From NCBI RefSeq assembly GCF_000826685.1, contig NZ_JROO01000011.1:53432-117431 (forward strand): 64,000 nucleotides of DNA, read 5' to 3'. A program made the position numbers and the translations under genes. This document shows, in pieces, positions 1-7,717 of this stretch; the stretch's first letter is position 1, and each line of letters begins with the position of its first letter. The notes under the pieces are model-generated. The model made no database searches. It was not told the origin of the DNA and saw only the letters and a list, made by a program, of their open reading frames with translations. Origin of the DNA: Streptomonospora alba. Its GTDB lineage: Bacteria; Actinomycetota; Actinomycetes; Streptosporangiales; Streptosporangiaceae.

Positions 1-243
1 ACCGCGCTCGCCCGTACGCTGACCGCCGTCGCCGCCGACTGGGGCCTGGCCGAAGTCCGCGCCGAGACGGTGACCGGCAACCGGGCGATGCAGCGCATCA
101 TGCGGCGTATGGGCGCGGAGATCCGCCCGCCGCGCCACGGTGTGGTGCAGGCCCGCCTCCCGGTGGCCGGCGCCGTCCCGGCCCCGCGCGGCGGCCGACT
201 GGCCGAGCTGATGAGCCGGCCGGGAGCCCCCGGGGCGGCCTGA
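1..243 (+). CDS. GNAT-family N-acetyltransferase, C-terminal fragment
   Basis: This open frame runs in from the window edge and stops with TGA at 241-243, leaving 80 codons. The stretch around NRAMQRIMRRMGAE resembles the end of a GNAT acetyltransferase fold, where a helix with an Asn and a following Met/Arg-rich segment lies against acetyl-CoA. The last 35 residues are a Pro/Ala/Gly-rich tail. The catalytic core lies outside the window, so neither substrate nor subfamily can be given. A strong hairpin follows 23 bases after the stop. The family call rests on this short C-terminal pattern only. Confidence 0.5.
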   Translation, partial: TALARTLTAVAADWGLAEVRAETVTGNRAMQRIMRRMGAEIRPPRHGVVQARLPVAGAVPAPRGGRLAELMSRPGAPGAA

Positions 244-265
244 TCGACGAGCCCTCCTGAGAAAA

Positions 266-307
266 GGCGGGGGAGGCCGGCGATATGGGGCGCCGACCTC
301 CCCCGCC
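266..307 (+). terminator. Hairpin terminator after the GNAT gene
   Basis: GGCGGGGGAGG at 266-276 pairs perfectly with CCTCCCCCGCC at 297-307 around a 20-base loop. There is no clear T-run, as is usual for high-GC actinobacteria. Confidence 0.6.
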
Positions 308-422
308 CATCCGCCCCGCCGCGGGTGCGGGCGACGGCGCGGTGCTGTCCTGCGCCGCTTCGTCCGGGCCGCTCGAAGCCGCCCGAGCGGCCGCGCCCTC
401 ATCAGCCCGGCGGGCCGGGAGA

Positions 423-464
423 GGCCGGTCGCCGGAGCGTGCGCCACCGCTCCGGCGACCGGCC
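423..464 (-). terminator. Hairpin terminator of the acidic-tail protein gene
   Basis: A 17-bp perfect stem (423-439 with 448-464) surrounds an 8-base loop. It lies 37 bases beyond the stop codon of the minus-strand gene 501-809, so it most likely ends that transcript. Confidence 0.65.
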
Positions 465-500
465 GACGTCAGCGCTCCCGTCCGTGCGGGAGCGGAAGTC

Positions 501-809
501 TCAGGACTCGGAGGACTCGGAGGACTCGGAGTCCTCCGAGGAGGAGTCGTCCGAGGAGGGATCGGCGGAGGAGCCGCCGGAGGCGCCGGTCTTGGCCTCG
601 GTCTTCTTGGCGCGGCGCTTCTTCACCGGCCGGGAGTAGTCGACCAGCGGCTCGTAGCGGGTCTCGTGCTCCTTTTTACAGTCGTCGCAGGCGTCGACCT
701 CGCGAACGGTCCCCTCCCAGGCGAACTGGACGACGTCGGTCGCCTCGACCTTCTCTTCGCGGACGGCGTGCATGTCGCAATACTTCAGCGTGAGGACCTC
801 GGTGACCAC
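501..809 (-). CDS. Small zinc-ribbon, Lsr2-N-terminus-like protein with acidic Ser/Asp/Glu tail
   Basis: From the GTG at 809-807 the product is 102 residues. A CDMH pair near residue 11 and CDDC near residue 42 flank a beta-rich stretch (VVQFAWEGTVREVDAC). This looks like the dimerisation region of Lsr2-type nucleoid proteins with two zinc ligand pairs added. A basic patch (KKRRAKK) follows, then a tail of about 25 residues made almost only of Ser, Glu and Asp. I chose the GTG because CCGAAGGGA lies just upstream; an upstream ATG at 911 would add 34 residues without family-like sequence. DNA binding is inferred; no AT-hook or C-terminal DNA-binding domain is visible. No operon partner is adjacent. 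Confidence 0.5.
   Translation of the reverse strand: MVTEVLTLKYCDMHAVREEKVEATDVVQFAWEGTVREVDACDDCKKEHETRYEPLVDYSRPVKKRRAKKTEAKTGASGGSSADPSSDDSSSEDSESSESSES
504..530. repeat. Three 9-bp tandem repeats (GGACTCGGA) coding the acidic tail
   Basis: Three perfect copies at 504-512, 513-521 and 522-530 encode the final Ser-Glu-Ser repeats of gene 501-809. Such repeats can change copy number by slippage without a frameshift. Confidence 0.8.
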
Positions 810-1010
810 GGCGGTGCGTCCCTTCGGTAGTGGGTGCCGGTTCGTACTCGTGGGGGAATCATACACCTGTACGAAACGGATCGCCGTGCCGTGGTCAGGG
901 GTGCCGCCCACCGCCCGAATCTACGCTATCCCCCGGTGTGCGGAGTGGACCGGACGCCGCGGCCCGGCCCGGCCGCCCGGCCCCTTCCTCCGGGCGGCCG
1001 GGCGGTCGGC

Positions 1011-2360
1011 TCACTCCACCGCCGCCACCAGGTCGACCAGGGTGTCGAGGAGGTCGGCGCGGGTGTCGTCGTCGTGGGCGGCCTGCGCCCAGGCGGAGGG
1101 GATCGCCTCGGGGCGGGCGCGCAGGTGGGTGTCGAGGAACCGGTCCAGCGCCGTGACCGGGCTGGTGGCGTAGTAGACCGGGTTCTCACGGGCCTGGGTG
1201 ACCAGCGTCCAGGCGGTGCGGCGCAGCCAGTCCTGCTCCCCTTCGGGCAGGTCCTCCGCCCGCGGGCGCTCGGGCGGCTGGGGCACGGCGGGGCCGGGCG
1301 CCGGGTCGGAGACCGGGTGGTAGGGGGCGCTGCGCGCCCGGCCGCGCGCCCGCTCCAGCAGCTCGAAGTGCTCCGGCAGGCGCTCGGCGAGTCGGCGCAG
1401 CACCTCGGTGAGGACCCGCGCCAGGTCTTCGGGCCCCATCCCGCGCAGCGACTCGCGCAATCCCACGCGGCGCAGCTCGTCCGCGGTACGGGCGCGCTCG
1501 GCATCGACGCCGTCGGCCAGCTCGTGCAGCTTGCGCAGCAGGTACTCGGCTGTGGGCACCGAAACCAGGGGACGCTCCCGGCACGCCGCCACGGCCCGGC
1601 CCGCGCGGTCGGCCACCGGCACCGCCCCCGACTCGCGGGTGAAGCCGTGGTCGCCGGGCAGGGCTGCTTCGACGGGCTCGTCGGGCTGCTCGTCAGGCAG
1701 GTCCACCGCCGGGTGGCCGAAGCCGGCGGCCAGGACCAGAGCGGCCAGCGCCTCCTGCTCGACGACGCCGGGCGCCACCCGGTCGGAGACCGCGTGCTGG
1801 CGCGCCCAGCGCCGCGGCCGCTCGGAGAAGGCGCAGCGCAAGGTGCGGCCGGACCACTGCGGGAACACCAGCCGCAGCCGGGAGAACGCGCGGTCGGTCT
1901 CGGCGTCGCGCAGCGCGAAGACCAGGCGGCGCACCTTGGCCGGTGCGGTCTCGCCCGCCTCCAGCGCGGCGTGCACCTCGTTCATGCGGGCGGTGATCTT
2001 GGAACCGCCCCCGCCGTGCCTGTCGCAGGGGCAGTGCTCGCTCAGCAGGGTCAGGGCGGAGTCGAACTGCGCAGCGTGGCGGTCGCAGCTCTGCAGCGTC
2101 TCGGGCGCGTTCCGCTGCCGCGCGGGCTCGCACCGGCCGCAGCCGAAGGCACGGGTCATGGCGTACAGGAACGCGGTCGAACCGAAAAGGTCCGTGAACA
2201 GGCAGCGCGTGCTCAAGATCCTTCTTCTCCCCGTCGACACGGGGCTGAGGCTCTTCCCCAGCTCCTCCGGGAAAGTGCATAGAAGAAGGTCGATCGCGCC
2301 GGTGACACACCCACGTCGGCTGACGCTGCGAACGCCGCCCTGGCAACGCGCGTGGTCCAT
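1011..2360 (-). CDS. Hypothetical protein with N-terminal Cys/His clusters
   Basis: I do not recognise the family. From ATG 2360 the product is 449 residues; an internal ATG at 2159 would give 382 and begins just before the first Cys pair (GCGRC). Clusters GCGRC, SCDRH and HCPCDRH within about 40 residues suggest a zinc-binding site. The remainder is helical and Arg/Glu/Ala-rich with a Pro-rich linker near three quarters of the length. A sigma70-like promoter (2365-2394) points directly at ATG 2360, which favours the longer start. It lies on the opposite strand to cas6, about 0.6 kb away. A CRISPR role is possible but unsupported. Confidence 0.55.
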   Translation of the reverse strand: MDHARCQGGVRSVSRRGCVTGAIDLLLCTFPEELGKSLSPVSTGRRRILSTRCLFTDLFGSTAFLYAMTRAFGCGRCEPARQRNAPETLQSCDRHAAQFDSALTLLSEHCPCDRHGGGGSKITARMNEVHAALEAGETAPAKVRRLVFALRDAETDRAFSRLRLVFPQWSGRTLRCAFSERPRRWARQHAVSDRVAPGVVEQEALAALVLAAGFGHPAVDLPDEQPDEPVEAALPGDHGFTRESGAVPVADRAGRAVAACRERPLVSVPTAEYLLRKLHELADGVDAERARTADELRRVGLRESLRGMGPEDLARVLTEVLRRLAERLPEHFELLERARGRARSAPYHPVSDPAPGPAVPQPPERPRAEDLPEGEQDWLRRTAWTLVTQARENPVYYATSPVTALDRFLDTHLRARPEAIPSAWAQAAHDDDTRADLLDTLVDLVAAVE

Positions 2361-2364
2361 TACG

Positions 2365-2394
2365 AAGGTAGGGTCCGCGCGCGTCTGGAGTCAA
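2365..2394 (-). promoter_or_regulatory. Promoter of the minus-strand gene 1011-2360
   Basis: On the minus strand TTGACT (2394-2389) and TACCTT (2370-2365) are 18 bp apart, a good match to a housekeeping promoter. The predicted transcription start falls on or very close to ATG 2360, so the message may be leaderless. Confidence 0.55.
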
Positions 2395-2440
2395 GGAACG
2401 GCAAAGACTTCGCGGTCGGGCAGGCTCAAGCGGGCCGGTA

Positions 2441-2704
2441 TCAGCGCTGCGGGCGGCGCCGGTAGCGCTCGGCCAGATGCGCGAGGTGGGCGGCCAGTTC
2501 CTCGGCGGTGACCTCGGGCACCGGCGGAGTCTGATCACGGCTCTGCGGCCCGCCGTCGGCCTCGGGCGCCTCCTCGGGATCGCCCACCTCCTCCAGGTCG
2601 GGATCGAGCGCCGCGAGCCGGAAGTGTATGTAGGCGTCCATCCAGTCGCGGGGACGCGGTACTCCGCGGTTCGGCGGGTCGCTGTGGTCGTCTGCGGGAC
2701 TCAT
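2441..2704 (-). CDS. Small acidic hypothetical protein
   Basis: This 87-residue protein has an acidic, Pro-rich centre and a helical C-terminus (EELAAHLAHLAERYRRRPQR). I recognise no domain. It is on the same strand as the Cys/His protein 1011-2360 but separated by 80 bases that contain that gene's own promoter, so the two are probably separate units. A weak Shine-Dalgarno (GGACGGAG) precedes ATG 2704. Coding status rests on codon usage and lack of a better frame. Confidence 0.45.
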   Translation of the reverse strand: MSPADDHSDPPNRGVPRPRDWMDAYIHFRLAALDPDLEEVGDPEEAPEADGGPQSRDQTPPVPEVTAEELAAHLAHLAERYRRRPQR

Positions 2705-2917
2705 GCGCGGGCGGCTCCGTCCTGATCACTCGAGCGCGTTGTGCCGGGGCCGGCGGTGCAGGTGTGCCGACACCTCTCGGACGGCCGAGCACGCCGCACC
2801 CGGCCAGGACAGCGCCGCGCTGCGCACCGGTGCTGTCCGAGAGCTATGGGTGCTCGGGCCTGATGAGAAGGGCGCCCACGACGGCCGAGGCAGCTCGGCG
2901 ACAAAGGGGGAGTGACG

Positions 2918-3841
2918 ATGCCGCGACGCTGGACGCTGGTGCTGCGCGATCACGCCGACGCGGCCCGGCCCGTGCGCGCCGTCGACTGCCACGGGCTGCT
3001 GAACACCTGGTGGCCCCAGTCCGACGCCGAGCACGGCGCGGCCAAGAAGTGGGCGATGAACGGCTGGCCCCAGCCTTTGGCCGACCGGCTGTGGGTGTGG
3101 TCGCTGACCTGGCTGGACGACACCCCGCCCGAGACCGCGCCGGCCGACCTCGTCGGGCGTGTGCAGCGGGTGGGCGACCACCTGCTGGAGCCCTTGTCGG
3201 TGACCGAGGTGCACACGCGCGACTACGCCGCCGTCCTCACCGAGCCCCGCCGTTTCGCCCACGCGGCGTCGCTGCACACACTCAGCCCGGTCGTGTCGCT
3301 GGCCCGCAACTACGACGGAGAGGACAGCTTCCAGGCCTGGCCGGGACCGCGGCTGCTGTTCGGCGTGGTCCACCGCGCCGCCGACGGCCGGCTCAGCGGC
3401 AGCGGGGCCGTGGGGGCTGTCGCGCGCTTCGCCCCGCGCGAGCTCGCCGAGCCGTGGCTGCGCCGCATCGACGAGGTCACCGCGCAGCTGCGCCGGATGC
3501 CCGACGACTCCGCTCCCATCCGGGCCACCGAGCACCCCGGTCCGGCCGGCCGGACCGTGCTCGGTTGGGAGGGCGGGCTGCGCTTGGCGCTGCCCCGCGG
3601 CAGCGACAGCCGCCTCCTGGCCGACTTCGCCGCACTGCTGGAACTGATCGAGCTGACCGGAGTGGGCAAGTACACAGCGCAGGGCTTCGGTGCACTGCGC
3701 GCGGACACGCTCACGGCAGGCGGCGACACGGCAGCCGGGCGGCGGCGGCCCTCTGCCCGCGACCGCCGGAGGCCGCGGTCTGCGCGCCCGGTGCACGCGG
3801 AGCATCAGGAACAGGGGTTTGACGGGTTGCTGTTCGACTGA
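2918..3841 (+). CDS. cas6: CRISPR-associated endoribonuclease Cas6
   Basis: The 307-residue product ends its RAMP fold with the Cas6 glycine-rich loop, seen as GVGKYTAQGFG at residues 248-258. Cas6 cuts the precursor CRISPR RNA at the repeat to give guide RNAs for the effector complex. The C-terminal 50 residues are an unusual Arg/Pro-rich extension (RRRPSARDRRRPRSAR) not typical of the family; it may bind RNA. ATG 2918 is preferred because GGGGGAG lies 5 bases upstream; GTG 2912 would overlap that site. The gene heads the type III locus, and a decayed array-like region starts about 550 bp downstream. The catalytic residue cannot be assigned by eye. Confidence 0.85.
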   Translation: MPRRWTLVLRDHADAARPVRAVDCHGLLNTWWPQSDAEHGAAKKWAMNGWPQPLADRLWVWSLTWLDDTPPETAPADLVGRVQRVGDHLLEPLSVTEVHTRDYAAVLTEPRRFAHAASLHTLSPVVSLARNYDGEDSFQAWPGPRLLFGVVHRAADGRLSGSGAVGAVARFAPRELAEPWLRRIDEVTAQLRRMPDDSAPIRATEHPGPAGRTVLGWEGGLRLALPRGSDSRLLADFAALLELIELTGVGKYTAQGFGALRADTLTAGGDTAAGRRRPSARDRRRPRSARPVHAEHQEQGFDGLLFD

Positions 3842-3921
3842 CCCGGCGCCGCCTCCGGCGATCGCGCAGCATGCTGGGTCTGCTCGGTGCGCTCGGCCGG
3901 CTCGGGGTGTGAGAGGGAAGT

Positions 3922-4254
3922 ATGCGTGTTCCGCTGGTCAATCTGACACCGCATGAGGTGACGATCTTCGATTCCGACGACCGTGTCGTCGTCCGCTGCC
4001 CAGCTGCGGACAAGCCGGTGCGCGTGGCCGTCGACCGCTGCGAGATCGGCCGGATCGGGGGGATCCCCGTGTTCTCCGAGGATTACGGCCGCGCCATGCT
4101 GCCCGCCCCGGCCCTGGGGGTCTGGTACATCGTCTCCTCCACGGTCGCACTCGCCCATCCCGAGCGCACCGACCTGCTGGTGCCGACCGACCTGGTGCGC
4201 TCGTCCGACGGCACGATCGTCGGCTGCAAGGCGCTCGGGCGCAGGAACGGCTGA
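3922..4254 (+). CDS. NLTPH-motif small protein of unknown function
   Basis: This 110-residue protein opens with VNLTPHEVTIF, a signature I recall from small proteins of unknown function in phages and bacterial accessory regions. The rest looks like a compact beta-rich fold (PVFSEDYG, LGVWYIVSSTVA, TDLLVPTDLVR). GAGGGAAG upstream fits ATG 3922 well. It lies 80 bp after cas6 on the same strand and is followed by a strong hairpin, so it may be cotranscribed with cas6. The location between cas6 and the effector genes suggests a defence-related role, but the sequence itself gives no catalytic clue. Confidence 0.6.
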   Translation: MRVPLVNLTPHEVTIFDSDDRVVVRCPAADKPVRVAVDRCEIGRIGGIPVFSEDYGRAMLPAPALGVWYIVSSTVALAHPERTDLLVPTDLVRSSDGTIVGCKALGRRNG

Positions 4255-4311
4255 GCGGGATCCCACGGCGCCCGCGCCGACCGGAGCGAAGGAGCAGGCA
4301 CAAGCGCATCA

Positions 4312-4358
4312 GGCGGTTCCGGTCCCAGGGCGGTATGCGTCCTGGGACCGGAACCGCC
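4312..4358 (+). terminator. Strong hairpin terminator after the cas6 / NLTPH genes
   Basis: An 18-bp perfect stem (4312-4329 with 4341-4358) around an 11-base loop lies 57 bases after the NLTPH stop codon. It separates the cas6 transcript from the downstream array-like region and effector operon. Confidence 0.7.
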
Positions 4359-4394
4359 CATGCCGTGCGGCGCGCGGGCGTGCCCGGCGCCCGG

Positions 4395-4725
4395 GCCGGC
4401 CAATTCCGTCTGCCGGGATCGGGCCGGCGCTGGTATCCGCAGGCGAGCCAGGTGTTGGTTGTCAGGGCCGGGGGCAAGGGCCTGGCCGGGTGGAGCCCCG
4501 ACCGGTGCCGGTGCCGGTCCCATTCCGTCTGCCGGGGAGGAGTCGGCCCTGGAAGCGTCCGTCAACAACTGGCGTTGTTATCCCGTCAACCGGGGTCGGA
4601 CGACGAAGAAGCAGTCAGGGCCGTTCTCTGCGCGGTCGCTGTCCCGTCCGCCGGGGCTACGAGCCTTCCCTGATCGACGCGAGAGACGTGCGGCGGTTGG
4701 TGCTATCCCGTCTGCCGGGTCCGCA
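4395..4725. repeat. Decayed CRISPR-like array: core (A/G)T(C/T)CCGTCTGCCGGG at about 60-bp period
   Basis: A core close to ATCCCGTCTGCCGGG begins at 4403, 4522, 4580, 4641 and 4705, with a weaker copy near 4461. Intervals are 58, 61, 58, 61 and 64 bp, the spacing expected of a repeat plus spacer. Several copies are preceded by a looser GGTTGGT-like stretch, and the core carries a CCCG/CGGG dyad. Sequences between the cores differ. Copies vary by 1-4 bases, unlike a live array. The position between cas6 and the effector genes fits CRISPR. It could instead be a minisatellite or a row of protein-binding sites. Confidence 0.4.
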
Positions 4726-5386
4726 GGCGGAACCCGGCGCGACCACCGGACCCCGGGCCCTGGTCGATCGGGGCGGGGCGGGAAGAACCGGGTGCGGTCG
4801 GCGCGTGGTTCCCTGCCTGAAGTCGATGTCTCACCGCTCCTCCTTCCGGCCGCAGCGGCGGCGAAGGCGGCGCCTGCGGTCTCGTCGCCCGCATCGGAGT
4901 CCGGTGCGGGCCTGGCGTGCGGGTCCGAGGGGGTCGAGGGGTTAGGTCATCGGGGTTCTGCGGCGGATCCCCAGGCCCTCGGGCCGGGAGGAAGCCGCTC
5001 CCTCCTTTCCGGTGGTGTGGCATCCGGACCGCTTCGTCAGGCGCGGATCCGCCGCGGGAGCGGAGGCGGACGGGGGCCGGGGCCGGAGCAGGCAGCTGAG
5101 GAGGCACGGCCCGGTGGGGCTGTGGTCCTGTGTGGAACGTCGCCAACCGGGTCACCTCCCTTCGGGCGTCGGCTTGTGCTGGTAACGGCGGGTCTCGGCC
5201 GCCTGGACTGAAAGCCCCCGCCATCAGGCGGGAGGACCCGTTACGGTTCCTATGGGCGATCACCTCCGACACAGCACCTCTCTCGGACACAGGCGTTAAA
5301 CGAGTGGCTTCTGGTGGATCGAGGAAACCGCGGACGGCGGCGCCGCATGCTCCCCGGACCGGCGCGCGACAGTGTGAAATGGACCT
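4726..5386. other. Non-coding stretch before the effector operon
   Basis: I see no convincing gene in these 660 bases. A short hairpin (CCCGCC ATCA GGCGGG, around 5217-5232) follows an isolated GGACTGAAAG at 5205-5214, which resembles a crRNA 5' handle but is single-copy. The leader and promoter of the effector operon should lie near the 3' end; I can mark only a weak TGAAAT at 5375-5380, six bases before ATG 5387. Confidence 0.5.
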
Positions 5387-7717
5387 ATGGGACCCAGAGC
5401 GGATCTTTCCGGTGATCCCGGCGGCGCCGGCGACGACACCCCCGCGACCCTGGTGGTGCTGGCAGGGACCAGCCCCACCCCGGCGCTGCTGGCCGCCCTG
5501 ACCTTCGCTCCGCGCCGGCTGGTGCTCGTGCACAGCAGCGACACCGCCCGGCGGGCCGCCCGGATCGCCGACGCCGCGCGCCGGCTGTGCCCGGACATCG
5601 GCGTCGTCCGGCGCTTCGACGTGGGCGGCGACGTCTTCGACTTCCACGCCGTGGCAGCACGCTTCGCAGCGCTCTCCGCCGATCTGCAGGACGACTGGCG
5701 GTTGTGCTACACCGGTGGCAGCAAGGTGATGAGCGCCCACGCCGTGCTGGCGCACGTCGAGCGCTTCCCCGAGCGCCACCGCTGGCGCAGCTACCTCGAC
5801 GCCACCTCCGAGACGCTGCGCTTCACCGACGGCTCCCGCCACGACGCCGGCATCGACAGCAGCGCACTCAGCGCCGGCGAGCTGGCCGGACTGCACGGCG
5901 TCGAACTGCGCCCGGGAGACCGGACCGGCGCCCAGGAGGCCTGGCTGCGCGGAGGGGACGTCCGCGCCACGCTGACCAGCGGCGACATGGCCGAGGCGCG
6001 GGTGCTCGCACTGTTCCGCCGCAGGCTGGCCCCTGTGTCCGGCGCCGAGGTGCTGGGCAACCGCGTCATGCCCGACCCGCGCAGCGAGCGCGACTCCATC
6101 GGCGACTTCGACCTCATCGTGCGCTACCGCCACCGCGTGCTGTGCGTGGAGGTCAAGCGCGACCCCTCCCACATCCCCGACGCCGCCGGATGGACCCTGA
6201 CCAAGGCCCAGCGCGCCTTCGGCGGCGCGGCCCGGGTGCTGTTCGTGCACGAGGGCGCCAAGGGCGACTGCTCCATCGAACGCATCGCCGCCTACGACCC
6301 CGAACTCAGCGGTGCACCGCTGCACGTGCGCAGCCTCGGCGAGCTCTCCTCCCGCGACTTCGGCAGCGCCCGCCGGCTGATCGAGAGCTTCTTCCCCGCC
6401 GCCCCGCCCCCGAGAGGCGCGTCCGCCACCGCGCGCGCCGCGGCCGCAAGCCGAAGCGGCGAGCCCTCCTCCGCGCACCGGGCCGCCCCTCGGGTGCCCG
6501 CCCCCGGCGGCGCCGAGGGCGGGCACTGCCCCGCCGACCCGAACGGCTCAGGCGGTCCTGCGCCGCTGCTGCTGACGGGCCTGGGCGGCAACCGCCTGCC
6601 CGTCCTGGCCGCCGCCCGCGCCTGCCTGCCCGGCCGGGCCGTCATGCTGTTCACCCGCCAGAGCGAGAAGGAGCTGTCCGCCCTCGACTCCAGCGTGCGC
6701 CGCGCCCTGCTGGCCGGCGAGGAGCCGGAGGAGTTCCAGCGCCTCAACCGCCGCCGCCTGGCCCAGCGCCTGCGCCGCGACGGCTATCCCGATCGCGTCA
6801 AGTTCGCCGAGGCCGCCGTGGACGCGGCAGACGTCGCCGACACCGCCGCCCGCGCCCGCGCCAAGATCGACCTGTATCGGACACCCGGCACCCCCGTGGT
6901 CGCCGACATCACCACCGGCACCAAGGCGATGAGCACGGGCCTGGCGCTGGCCGCCCACGAGCGCGACGGCTGCCTGATCTACGTCTCACCGCTCACCCGG
7001 CGCGTCTCCTGCCGCACGCACGGGCCCGTAGGCCACCACCCGCCCGCCGCCGTCGAATGGCGCCACCTGCTGCGGGGCTACCGCTTCCTCGGCGGCACGC
7101 TCAGCGAGGCAATCGACCCTGGCGTCGCCGCACGCCAGATCGACGCCCCCCTGATCGACGCCGCAGCCGAGCAGGTGCGCGAGCTGGCCGCCCCCGCCGA
7201 GGTCGCGGCCTGGGTCGACGAGACCGCCGTCGCCGGTGCGCCGCCGCTGCCGCAGTACTCCGCGCCGCAGCGCCCCACCCTGGTCCTCACCGCCGCCGAC
7301 CGCGCCCTCGGCCTCAGCGCCCCCCGCCGGACGCGGCTGCGCTACTTCACATCCAAAGACGTGCACGTCGAGCAGGACACCGGTGCCGGAGGCTGGGCCC
7401 ACGACGTCTTCGCGGCCGCCGCGCTGCTCAACGTCCGCTGCGGTACCGCCGGACTCACCCTCGCCCTGCACCGGCCCGGCGAGGGCGACCCGGCCCGCGC
7501 GCTGGAGCTCATCGACTGGTTCTCGTGGTGGCGGGCCGACGGGGGCGCCCCCGACTCCGGTGATCGGAGACCCCCCGCCGAGCAGGTCACCGGCCATGAG
7601 GACACTCGGCGTCCGAGAGTGGTGTCAGCCGAGCCGGGAACCGCCGCGTTCCGCACCGCGCTGCAGGCCCACCTGTCCGCCCTCAGGCTCACACCCCATC
7701 AGGAGGCAGACCCATGA
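5387..7717 (+). CDS. Tandem-CARF Can1/Card1-like CRISPR ancillary nuclease
   Basis: The 776-residue product holds two CARF-nuclease units in one chain. Unit 1: a CARF Rossmann fold (residues about 19-150) with YTGGSKVMS at 108-116, then a PD-(D/E)xK nuclease with DFD at 240-242 and E255-V-K257. A low-complexity Pro/Ala linker covers about 340-395. Unit 2: a second CARF (about 396-520) with DITTGTKAMS at 507-516, then a C-terminal part (about 625-690, GGWAHDVFAAAALLNV) where I find no ExK. CARF domains sense cyclic oligoadenylate made by Cas10, and the nuclease then degrades nucleic acid. Thermus Can1 also has two CARFs in one chain, but as I recall its active nuclease is the C-terminal one. 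Stop overlaps the cas10 start (ATGA). Confidence 0.8.
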   Translation: MGPRADLSGDPGGAGDDTPATLVVLAGTSPTPALLAALTFAPRRLVLVHSSDTARRAARIADAARRLCPDIGVVRRFDVGGDVFDFHAVAARFAALSADLQDDWRLCYTGGSKVMSAHAVLAHVERFPERHRWRSYLDATSETLRFTDGSRHDAGIDSSALSAGELAGLHGVELRPGDRTGAQEAWLRGGDVRATLTSGDMAEARVLALFRRRLAPVSGAEVLGNRVMPDPRSERDSIGDFDLIVRYRHRVLCVEVKRDPSHIPDAAGWTLTKAQRAFGGAARVLFVHEGAKGDCSIERIAAYDPELSGAPLHVRSLGELSSRDFGSARRLIESFFPAAPPPRGASATARAAAASRSGEPSSAHRAAPRVPAPGGAEGGHCPADPNGSGGPAPLLLTGLGGNRLPVLAAARACLPGRAVMLFTRQSEKELSALDSSVRRALLAGEEPEEFQRLNRRRLAQRLRRDGYPDRVKFAEAAVDAADVADTAARARAKIDLYRTPGTPVVADITTGTKAMSTGLALAAHERDGCLIYVSPLTRRVSCRTHGPVGHHPPAAVEWRHLLRGYRFLGGTLSEAIDPGVAARQIDAPLIDAAAEQVRELAAPAEVAAWVDETAVAGAPPLPQYSAPQRPTLVLTAADRALGLSAPRRTRLRYFTSKDVHVEQDTGAGGWAHDVFAAAALLNVRCGTAGLTLALHRPGEGDPARALELIDWFSWWRADGGAPDSGDRRPPAEQVTGHEDTRRPRVVSAEPGTAAFRTALQAHLSALRLTPHQEADP

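Noticed and set aside
5205..5214. GGACTGAAAG as the 3' end of a CRISPR repeat
   Set aside because: It looks like a crRNA handle but occurs once, with no matching copy at repeat distance in the window.
4703..6526. A 607-codon minus-strand frame across the array-like region and the CARF gene
   Set aside because: It spans non-coding DNA and lies antisense to CARF motifs; composition is that of a shadow frame.
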